Assembly (NCBI GenBank): GCA_017959195.1
Contig: JAGDBE010000238.1
Location: forward strand, 1 to 12,350
Length of the DNA stretch: 12,350 nucleotides
Direction of reading: 5' to 3'
DNA from: Clostridia bacterium
Lineage (GTDB): Bacteria > Bacillota > Clostridia > Oscillospirales > CAG-382
Part shown: positions 6,253-12,350 of the stretch, piece by piece
Position numbering within the stretch: position 1 is the first letter of the stretch
Layout of the letters: the number at the start of each line of letters is the position of its first letter
Notes under the pieces: model-generated
The model's input: the letters and a program-made list of their open reading frames with translations, nothing else
What the model was told of the DNA's origin: nothing
Database searches by the model: none
Position numbers and translations under genes: made by a program

Positions 6253-7278
6253 ATGAATATACGGCTTACGGGATATTTCGACAAAAACTTCGGAGACGAC
6301 CTCATGCAGCTCGTGCTGATTAAAGGGCTTCCGGAATACAATTTTTTTGCCGACTGCGGAAAAAAGGAAATGCTTTTGCACCTGAAAGACGAAAAAAACG
6401 TGCTTCCGATGAGAGAGGACGTTCCTTTTGACGCGTTCGTAAACGTAATCGGCACAGGCTTCAAGTACGATTCCAAAATGAATATCATACAGAAAATCCT
6501 GTCCATACCGCATGAAAAAAAGATCCGTGAAAAAAAGGCGTGCACCGTCGGCTGCAGCGTTGATTATTCGGCGCGCAGACTCGAAAACGCGCTCATAAAA
6601 AGGGAGCTTAACAAATACGACTATATCTCGTGCAGAGACGCCAAATCGTACGAAATCATAAGAAAAGCCGCTCCGAAAAAACGCGTTTTTCTGCATAACG
6701 ACCTCGTTTTCGCGCTGCCCGAGGAATATATCTTCCCAAAAACCGGCGAGGACTGCCTCGGCATAATTCCCACGCAGAAGATTTTTTCCGCGGAAAACTA
6801 CGCGTATTTTGAAATACTTGCGAAGTACTGCGACGAATTTATCGAAAAAACGTCGAAAAAGGTGCTGCTTTTCGCGTTCGACAGCGGTACGGAAAACGAC
6901 TTTTTCGCCGTAAACGGAATAAAAAGCCTTATGAAAAACGCGGATTTTGCCGAAATCATAAGCTACAATTCCGACCCGGAATATATCATGAAAAATATCT
7001 CGCGCTGCGGAAAAATAATATCCTCGCGTTTCCACGGACTCGTGGCTTCCCTGCTTTCGGGAATACCCGCGTATGCCGTTTCGGACGCGTCGAAAGCTAA
7101 AATCCTGTGCGAGAAACACGGACTTCCGTATATAAAAAAATCAGGACTTACGTTTGAGGCCCTTTCCGAAACGGCGGCAAAAACGGTAAATCCCGTTTTT
7201 GCGCCCGAAAGCGAAAAAGAAGACGCGAAAAAACATATTTCCGGGCTGAAAGAATATCTGGAGAGCGAAAATGACTGA
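6253..7278 (+). CDS. Polysaccharide pyruvyl transferase family protein
   Basis: A 341-residue protein of the CsaB/WcaK-like family, which moves pyruvate from phosphoenolpyruvate onto a sugar to make a ketal. It opens with the family signature G-Y-F-D-K-N-F-G-D-D (7-16). Y-I-S-C-R-D-A-K-S (124-132) and F-L-H-N-D-L (146-151) lie mid-protein. The most conserved block is I-I-S-S-R-F-H-G-L-V-A-S-L-L-S-G-I-P-A-Y (255-274), followed by S-K-A-K at 280-283; the R-x-H there corresponds to the conserved active-site region. AAGGG, 5 bases before the ATG, decides the start. The gene overlaps the next by 8 bases. It predicts a polysaccharide with acidic pyruvate groups, which are known in exopolysaccharides and in cell-wall polymers that bind SLH-type surface proteins. 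Which sugar is modified is not visible. Confidence 0.88.
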   Translation: MNIRLTGYFDKNFGDDLMQLVLIKGLPEYNFFADCGKKEMLLHLKDEKNVLPMREDVPFDAFVNVIGTGFKYDSKMNIIQKILSIPHEKKIREKKACTVGCSVDYSARRLENALIKRELNKYDYISCRDAKSYEIIRKAAPKKRVFLHNDLVFALPEEYIFPKTGEDCLGIIPTQKIFSAENYAYFEILAKYCDEFIEKTSKKVLLFAFDSGTENDFFAVNGIKSLMKNADFAEIISYNSDPEYIMKNISRCGKIISSRFHGLVASLLSGIPAYAVSDASKAKILCEKHGLPYIKKSGLTFEALSETAAKTVNPVFAPESEKEDAKKHISGLKEYLESEND

Positions 7279-8254
7279 AGTTTCGGTAATCGTCCCCGTT
7301 TATAACGGCGAAAAAACCATCAAAAACTGCATAGACTCCCTGCTTTCGCAGACGCTTGAAAACGTCGAGATCATCGTCGTGAACGACGGCTCGACCGACG
7401 GCACCGCGGATATTCTTGCCTCTTACGGCGATAAAATCATAACCGTTTCTCAGCAAAACGAAGGGCAGGGAAGCGCGAGAAACAAGGGAATATCGCTTTC
7501 CCGCGGCGAATATCTCGGCTTTGCCGACGCCGACGACACCTGCGAAAAAGAGATGTTTGAGCAACTGCTGCACGCCGCAAAAGAGACCGGCGCCGAAGTC
7601 GTTCAGTGCGGAATGCGCGACGTTTTTGAGGACGGGACCGGGCACGAGCGCTCCTGCTTTTCCGAAACGGTGGAAATTTCCGACAGGGCGGAATATATTT
7701 ATAACTATTTTTATAAACTGAAACACACGAACGAAGTGTGCAACAAACTCATAAAAAAGAGCTTTTTTGAGGAATCGGGGCTTTCTTTCGGGGACTCAAA
7801 AAAGTATTTCAGCGAGGATTTCAAGCTCAATATGGATATGCTCGCAGATCTTTCGAAAATATCGTTTGTCGGAAAGTGCTTTTATAACTACAACATAACC
7901 GAAAACGGCTATTGCAGGGCGGACGCAAGCCTGCTTTCAAGAATTCCAAAGATAAAAGCCGCATTTGAAGATACGCTGACAAAAGATTTTGACGAAAACT
8001 CAAAAAAGGCGCTTATGTGCGTCGGCGCGCTGACGCTGCTGTCCTACTGCGCAACGGCGCTCAAAGAGGGAAAAGACGAAAACGCGCGCTTTGTTTCTGA
8101 TTTTCTCGGCGACGGCTTTTTGAGAAAGTGTATTTCGGTTTCCATGCGCTATAAGAGCAGTATAAAACATTTCTGCCTTTATTTTCTCATGCTGTATGCG
8201 CCGAAAAAAGCGCGGATGCGCCTGCTTTTAAGGTATTTTATCTTTGAAAAATGA
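7271..8254 (+). CDS. Family 2 glycosyltransferase (GT-A fold)
   Basis: A 327-residue GT2 enzyme and last gene of unit 1. Motifs are V-S-V-I-V-P-V-Y-N (4-12), I-V-V-N-D-G-S-T-D (35-43), Q-G-S-A-R-N-K-G (66-73) and the metal site F-A-D-A-D-D (84-89). These are followed by C-N-K-L-I-K-K-S-F-F (157-166) and Y-F-S-E-D-F (179-184), the usual second half of the catalytic domain. The C-terminus is basic with a hydrophobic patch, suggesting membrane contact. GGAGAG lies 5 bases before the ATG, inside the 3' end of the pyruvyl transferase gene, so the two are coupled. It is expected to add one further sugar to the repeat unit. A strong terminator starts 18 bases after its stop codon. Confidence 0.92.
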   Translation: MTEVSVIVPVYNGEKTIKNCIDSLLSQTLENVEIIVVNDGSTDGTADILASYGDKIITVSQQNEGQGSARNKGISLSRGEYLGFADADDTCEKEMFEQLLHAAKETGAEVVQCGMRDVFEDGTGHERSCFSETVEISDRAEYIYNYFYKLKHTNEVCNKLIKKSFFEESGLSFGDSKKYFSEDFKLNMDMLADLSKISFVGKCFYNYNITENGYCRADASLLSRIPKIKAAFEDTLTKDFDENSKKALMCVGALTLLSYCATALKEGKDENARFVSDFLGDGFLRKCISVSMRYKSSIKHFCLYFLMLYAPKKARMRLLLRYFIFEK

Positions 8255-8272
8255 TTTTTGTTGAAACCGTTC

Positions 8273-8302
8273 AAACCGCAAAGGAAACTTTGCGGTTTTT
8301 TT
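8273..8302 (+). terminator. Intrinsic terminator of polysaccharide unit 1
   Basis: A perfect 11-base-pair stem (AAACCGCAAAG at 8273-8283 and its complement at 8288-8298) is closed by a GAAA tetraloop. A T run of seven (8296-8302) forms the tail. This is a textbook Rho-independent terminator and separates the two polysaccharide transcription units. Confidence 0.93.
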
Positions 8303-8327
8303 GTTTCGCTTAACGATATTATTTGTG

Positions 8328-8356
8328 TTGCAAAATTAATTAATATATGTTATAAT
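8328..8356 (+). promoter_or_regulatory. Promoter of polysaccharide unit 2
   Basis: TTGCAA (8328-8333), a 17-base spacer and a perfect TATAAT (8351-8356) with TG-T before it. It lies directly after the unit 1 terminator, so the initiating transferase, polymerase and chain-length genes have their own start. The leader (about 8363-8419) is A+T-rich except for a (CG)5 run at 8397-8406 next to the ribosome binding site. Confidence 0.8.
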
Positions 8357-8419
8357 GTATTATCTATAACTATACATATTATTGCGTAAGAAAATTCGCG
8401 CGCGCGTGAGGGGATTTTT

Positions 8420-10675
8420 TTGACCAAGAACAGGACGTTTACTTTTATCAGAATAATTGAATTTTTCGGAGACTTGTTCCTCGAGCTTTTAGGGCTGCAC
8501 CTTGCCTTCAAAGCGTCGGGGCTTTCGGTGTTTCCGCTTGAGGAGAATTATAAGGTCTTTACGGTTTACGTTCTCCTGTTTTTGTTCTTCTTCTATCTTT
8601 TCGATTTGTACAAGGACAAATCCCGCGCCAAAGACGAGGTCATAGTTTCGGTATTCTTCTCGACTCTCGCGTCGGTGTTCGGAACGCTGCTTTTCAACGT
8701 TCTTCTTTCATGGGAGTATTCCTCGTTCTCGACGTGGATTTATCTGTTCCTCATTACGCTTGCGCTTCTTGAAGCGTGGAGAATGTTCACGACCGTGCTT
8801 TTCAACAGGTTCAAGAAAAAGGAACGCACCGTCATTCTGGAATCGATAAGGAGCGACACCGCGCTTGCGCGCAAGCTCAAATACTCGTCTCCCAACATTG
8901 ACGGCTCGTGGTACTATATGATAGACGACGAAAACGAGGAGGAAGTCGACAGCTTCATAAATACGATACTTCCGCTGCACGACGCCGTCGTTATCTCCCC
9001 GAAGCTGAGCAGAGACGCAAGCGACAAAATTCTCACAGGCTCGCTTCTCCTGCACAAGCAGGTAAGCATACCGGCGCAGATAAGCGACATATACACCTTG
9101 AACGCGCGAACAAGCCAGTACAGCGACACCGTTCTCATCGTGAAGAACGGAATCGTCATCTCGACGTTCGAAAAGTTCATAAAGCGCGTCTTCGACATAG
9201 TTTCCTCGCTTATCGCGCTTATTCTGTGTGCGCCGCTGTTTCTTGCGTGCACAATATGGATAAGGCTCGATTCAAAAGGACCCGCTTTCTATAAGCAGGA
9301 AAGATATACGATAGGCAAAAAGAAGTTCTTCGTCTATAAATTCCGCACCATGTGCGAAAACGCCGAAAAGGACGGTGCGATGCTTTCAACCAAGGACGAC
9401 GAAAGAATAACCCGCGTCGGTAAAATTCTGCGCTCCCTGCGAATTGACGAGCTTCCGCAGTTGATAAACATTCTCCGCGGCGAGATGTCCGTCGTGGGAC
9501 CGCGCCCCGAAAGGCCCGTCTTTGCCGACGAATACTCAAAAACCGTCAAGAACTACGACCTTAGGTACCTTGTTAAAGCGGGACTCACGGGTTACGCGCA
9601 GGTTTACGGAAAGTACAATACCAAAGCCGAAGACAAAATACTCATGGACCTGATTTACGAGGTCAACTTCTCGCTCATGCTCGACTTCAAAATCATAATG
9701 CTCACGTTAAAGACGGTATTTATGTCGTCTGCGGCAGAGGGCGTCGATACCGAGACGGAAGACATGCTCAACACGCAGACAAAGGAGAGCAGACGCGCGG
9801 AATATTCAAATCTTCTGGCAAAGGGAACAATGAACGCGTCTTCCGCGGAGACGGAAGAGCGTCTCCCGAAAGTGTCGGTAATAATTCCGGCCTATAACTG
9901 CGGGCAGTATATCGACAGATGTATAAATTCCATGTTCGAACAGAACTACCCGAACCTCGAAATCGTCGTGGTAAACGACGGCTCGACCGACGGCACGGCG
10001 GAGAAATTAAGGGCTTACGACGAAAAGATAAAACTTATCGATAACGAAACCAATCTCGGCGTCGCGCACGCAAGAAATCTCGGACTCGAACACTCGACGG
10101 GCGACCTTCTGCTGTTTCTGGATTCCGACGACGCGCTCGTGAACAACACAATACCCGACCTTGTGAGATTCCGCGACGAAACAAAGACCGATATCGTGCA
10201 TTTCGCGTATAAAATCATAAAAGACTCGGGCGAAGTCTCCTTCTCGGAAAACCTCTTCCGCACAAACGGCACGGTGCCAAAGGAAAAATTCAAAAAAGAG
10301 GTTTATCCCTGCTTTATTAACGGAATAAGCTTAAACAGCGTATGCTGCGCCATGTATTCGAGGTCGTGCGTCGAGGGAATAACCTTCCCGACGGGAATGA
10401 AGACGGCGGAAGACGCGATTTTCAACGTACGCGCCTACACGAAAGCAAACAGCGTGTCGTCGATAAGCATTCCCTATTACTGCTACTACCGGCACAAAAA
10501 GAGCTTGACCAGCACCGGACTTTCGGTGCGTGAAAAGGCAAAATACAACAAAATGCTGTCGAAAGAGATAAAAAAGCACTTAAAAGAGTGGAAAATGAAT
10601 AATCTTTACTGGCGCGTCAAAGTTTCGCTGCGCCCGGCAGTCATTCTGTTTGACAAAATAATCAGAAAAATCTGA
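8420..10675 (+). CDS. Fusion of WcaJ-type initiating phosphoglycosyl transferase and family 2 glycosyltransferase
   Basis: A 751-residue protein with two catalytic parts. Residues 1-130 hold about four membrane helices and 135-235 a soluble CoA-binding-like region, as in the large monotopic transferases of the WcaJ/WbaP group. The bacterial sugar transferase domain runs from about 251 to 436. It has the re-entrant helix with C-A-P-L-F-L (270-275), K-F-R-T-M (307-311), the catalytic dyad in R-I-D-E-L-P-Q (D343, E344) and V-G-P-R-P-E-R-P (359-366). A polar linker (about 437-482) leads to a full GT2 domain: V-S-V-I-I-P-A-Y (485-492), V-N-D-G-S-T-D (518-524), F-L-D-S-D-D (566-571) and A-E-D (663-665). 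The first part would transfer a sugar phosphate to undecaprenyl phosphate; the second probably adds the next sugar. The TTG start is supported by GAGGGG 6 bases upstream. WcaJ-like proteins normally end near residue 470, so the C-terminal domain is extra. Confidence 0.92.
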   Translation: MTKNRTFTFIRIIEFFGDLFLELLGLHLAFKASGLSVFPLEENYKVFTVYVLLFLFFFYLFDLYKDKSRAKDEVIVSVFFSTLASVFGTLLFNVLLSWEYSSFSTWIYLFLITLALLEAWRMFTTVLFNRFKKKERTVILESIRSDTALARKLKYSSPNIDGSWYYMIDDENEEEVDSFINTILPLHDAVVISPKLSRDASDKILTGSLLLHKQVSIPAQISDIYTLNARTSQYSDTVLIVKNGIVISTFEKFIKRVFDIVSSLIALILCAPLFLACTIWIRLDSKGPAFYKQERYTIGKKKFFVYKFRTMCENAEKDGAMLSTKDDERITRVGKILRSLRIDELPQLINILRGEMSVVGPRPERPVFADEYSKTVKNYDLRYLVKAGLTGYAQVYGKYNTKAEDKILMDLIYEVNFSLMLDFKIIMLTLKTVFMSSAAEGVDTETEDMLNTQTKESRRAEYSNLLAKGTMNASSAETEERLPKVSVIIPAYNCGQYIDRCINSMFEQNYPNLEIVVVNDGSTDGTAEKLRAYDEKIKLIDNETNLGVAHARNLGLEHSTGDLLLFLDSDDALVNNTIPDLVRFRDETKTDIVHFAYKIIKDSGEVSFSENLFRTNGTVPKEKFKKEVYPCFINGISLNSVCCAMYSRSCVEGITFPTGMKTAEDAIFNVRAYTKANSVSSISIPYYCYYRHKKSLTSTGLSVREKAKYNKMLSKEIKKHLKEWKMNNLYWRVKVSLRPAVILFDKIIRKI

Positions 10676-10693
10676 AAAAAGGGAGGAAAAGGC

Positions 10694-11890
10694 ATGGATG
10701 CGGCGCAGGCGCCGGCAAAAAAAGGCAAAATAAGCATTGAATGCATTCTCGCCGGAATATATTTCTTCTGCCTCCCGTTTACGGTGGTTGAAACGCCTTT
10801 CGGCTCGCTGTTGAAGCTTGTTTCGATACCGATAATCGCAATTCTCGTCGTGCGGCTCCTCATGGGAAAAAGCGAGGTGTCGCTCAACAGCGTTCATCTG
10901 TTCTACGCGCTTTATATACTGTATTCTTTCGCGTGTCTGCTCAATCTTTTCACGCCGGAAGCGTTCACGACGGTAAAGGATATGCTTCTCGGCTTTGCGA
11001 CGATAATGCTCATAAGCATGCGCGTCTATACTGTTGAGGAACGCGATTTTCTCGAATGGGTCTGGCTTTTCGTCGGCGTAGTATGCATACTTATAGTGGT
11101 ATTCAGCAGAGAAGTCGTCCAGGACAGGGCGGTAATAAGAGTGCTCGGCTTTGTCGAGGACCAGAACCAGTTCTGCGCCTACTTCATAATGGCGTCGCTT
11201 CTGTGTATAAAGCGGCTTTTAGAGCGAAAAAGCCTGTTTTTCGTCTATCTCGTGATTTTAGTGCTGTGCTTTTACGCAATTCTTAAAACCGGCTCGCGCG
11301 GCGGCCTTCTCGGAATACTTGCGGGAATATCCGCGTATCTTGTAGCGGGCATACAAAGCAGAAAGGCGCGGATAGCCATAATAGCCGCGGGGCTTGTGAT
11401 AATTCTGCTCGTCGTCTTCGTCCTGTTCCCGATGCTTCCGGAGTCGATTCAGGAACGCTATACCTTCGACGACGTGGTCCAGACGGGCGGAAGCGGAAGA
11501 GTGCAGATATGGAGAGGGCTTATCAAATATACCGTTGCAAAGCCCGAAAGAATAATATGGGGCTCCGGGGTGCTCTCGTCTTACGACATATTGCAGAACG
11601 ACCCCGAAATACAGCGCGGAAGCGTTGCGCACAACAGCTTTATTCAGATTTTCAGCGACCAGGGGCTGATAGGACTTCTTCTGTTCCTGTTCGTTATGGC
11701 GGCCTGCATAATAAAGCCGTGGATGACCGAAAGGGTTTACGCCTGCGCGTTCATATCGCTTATCGCGTTTTCGATGTCGCTTACGTTTTATACGTTCAAG
11801 CCATATATAAATATCATGATGATGTGTGCGATGGGCTTTGAGGACTCACTGCTCACAAAATCCAAAGAACGGGAGAAAAAAGAACTATGA
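10694..11890 (+). CDS. Wzy-like O-antigen/exopolysaccharide polymerase
   Basis: A 398-residue integral membrane protein with about ten or more hydrophobic segments. Wzy/WaaL-type marks are E-D-Q-N-Q-F (155-160), the K-T-G-S-R-G-G (198-204) turn before a helix, and a large extracellular loop (about 250-320) with S-G-R-V-Q-I-W-R-G-L (267-276) and V-A-H-N-S-F-I-Q-I-F-S-D-Q-G (311-324). These arginine and histidine motifs belong to the active region of the Wzy_C (PF04932) family. It would join flipped repeat units outside the membrane. An O-antigen ligase is a formal alternative, but the neighbouring flippase, initiating transferase and Wzz-like protein favour polymerase. GGGAGG lies 7 bases before the ATG. 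It follows the fusion gene by 18 bases and overlaps the next gene by 4. Confidence 0.88.
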   Translation: MDAAQAPAKKGKISIECILAGIYFFCLPFTVVETPFGSLLKLVSIPIIAILVVRLLMGKSEVSLNSVHLFYALYILYSFACLLNLFTPEAFTTVKDMLLGFATIMLISMRVYTVEERDFLEWVWLFVGVVCILIVVFSREVVQDRAVIRVLGFVEDQNQFCAYFIMASLLCIKRLLERKSLFFVYLVILVLCFYAILKTGSRGGLLGILAGISAYLVAGIQSRKARIAIIAAGLVIILLVVFVLFPMLPESIQERYTFDDVVQTGGSGRVQIWRGLIKYTVAKPERIIWGSGVLSSYDILQNDPEIQRGSVAHNSFIQIFSDQGLIGLLLFLFVMAACIIKPWMTERVYACAFISLIAFSMSLTFYTFKPYINIMMMCAMGFEDSLLTKSKEREKKEL

Positions 11891-12350
11891 TAGCATTTTT
11901 GACCAACAGCCTGCTTCGGCTCTTCAAGCTCAAATACGTTATCTTCCTGCTCTGCGCGGCAATACTTTTGGCGGGCGGCGCATGGGGATATAACTATTTC
12001 GTCAGAAGCAAACTCATAACCATGACGATAGAGCTTAACTATCCGGGCTCAGAAAAAGGCCTGAATCCTGACGGAAGCTTTTTCGACATAACCGAGCTCC
12101 ACTCGGAAGCCCTTATCGAAAAGGCGAAAAAAGGACTTCAAACCGAAAACGAGGACACCGAGTTTCTGAAAACAAGGCTTTCATTCACGACAAACGTGTC
12201 GAGCGACGTGTTTGATACGGTGGTTTCTTCCGTTGAAGACGGCGAGATAAACATATTCCTGCCGACAACATATTTTCTGTACTATTCTCAGAAAGACAAG
12301 TTCAGCAAGAACGAGACGTCCGAGTTCATAAACAACCTCGCCGACGCGTA
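11887..12350 (+). CDS. Wzz-like polysaccharide chain-length determinant (N-terminal part, runs off window)
   Basis: The frame is open for 154 codons to the right edge. A basic N-terminus is followed by a membrane helix at about residues 17-38, then an extracytoplasmic region with M-T-I-E-L-N-Y-P-G (46-54) and K-G-L-N-P-D-G-S-F-F-D-I (57-68). This layout and the N-P-D-G motif match Wzz-type (polysaccharide co-polymerase) proteins as I know them from Clostridia, which act with Wzy to set polymer length. The ATG overlaps the polymerase stop codon as ATGA, a coupled start, with GGGAG 11 bases upstream. Whether a second membrane helix or a BY-kinase domain follows lies outside the window. Confidence 0.75.
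   Translation, partial: MIAFLTNSLLRLFKLKYVIFLLCAAILLAGGAWGYNYFVRSKLITMTIELNYPGSEKGLNPDGSFFDITELHSEALIEKAKKGLQTENEDTEFLKTRLSFTTNVSSDVFDTVVSSVEDGEINIFLPTTYFLYYSQKDKFSKNETSEFINNLADA

Noticed and set aside
6217..7119. A 300-codon open frame opposite the pyruvyl transferase gene
   Set aside because: The plus strand encodes a protein with family signatures; the antisense translation is low in recognisable motifs and is explained by the same codon bias.
1..12350. CRISPR arrays, tRNA or rRNA genes, insertion sequences, defence or toxin-antitoxin systems
   Set aside because: No regularly spaced repeats, tRNA-like cloverleaf, transposase motifs or terminal inverted repeats were seen. The Xre plus membrane protein pair was considered as a toxin-antitoxin pair, but the second protein is too large and has a multi-pass layout with charged loops, so nothing supports that.

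Overview
The window looks like a chromosomal segment from a low-to-moderate GC member of the Bacillota, probably of the class Clostridia. The reasons are strong GGAGG-type ribosome binding sites, TTG starts, canonical TTGNNN/TATAAT promoters with TG-extended -10 boxes, a lipoprotein signal, and a chain-length regulator carrying an N-P-D-G-type motif that I associate with Clostridia. This taxonomic call is an inference; no rRNA or other marker gene is present.

Left part (1-2424). A minus-strand pair encodes a small Xre/Cro-type repressor and a membrane protein cut by the window edge. A consensus promoter drives the pair and is framed by two copies of one dyad, a clear autoregulation layout. 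Divergent from it are a large secreted lipoprotein of unknown function, then a terminator-like hairpin, then a short flavodoxin. The hairpin can re-pair to hide the flavodoxin ribosome binding site.

Right part (2476-12350). This is a Wzx/Wzy-type exopolysaccharide or capsule locus in two transcription units. Unit 1 (promoter 2476-2504, terminator 8273-8302) holds a GT-B glycosyltransferase, a GT2 glycosyltransferase, a Wzx-like flippase, a polysaccharide pyruvyl transferase and a second GT2 enzyme. Unit 2 (promoter 8328-8356) holds a 751-residue fusion of a WcaJ-type initiating phosphoglycosyl transferase with a complete GT2 domain, then a Wzy-like polymerase, then a Wzz-like chain-length protein that runs off the right edge.

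A consistent reading is as follows. The fusion enzyme puts the first sugar phosphate on undecaprenyl phosphate and probably adds the second sugar. The other three glycosyltransferases extend the lipid-linked unit, and the pyruvyl transferase adds a pyruvate ketal. The flippase moves the unit across the membrane, the polymerase joins units, and the Wzz-like protein sets chain length. No CRISPR array, tRNA, rRNA, insertion sequence or defence system is visible. The most distinctive items are the PGT-GT2 fusion, the double-dyad repressor control region and the switchable hairpin before the flavodoxin.
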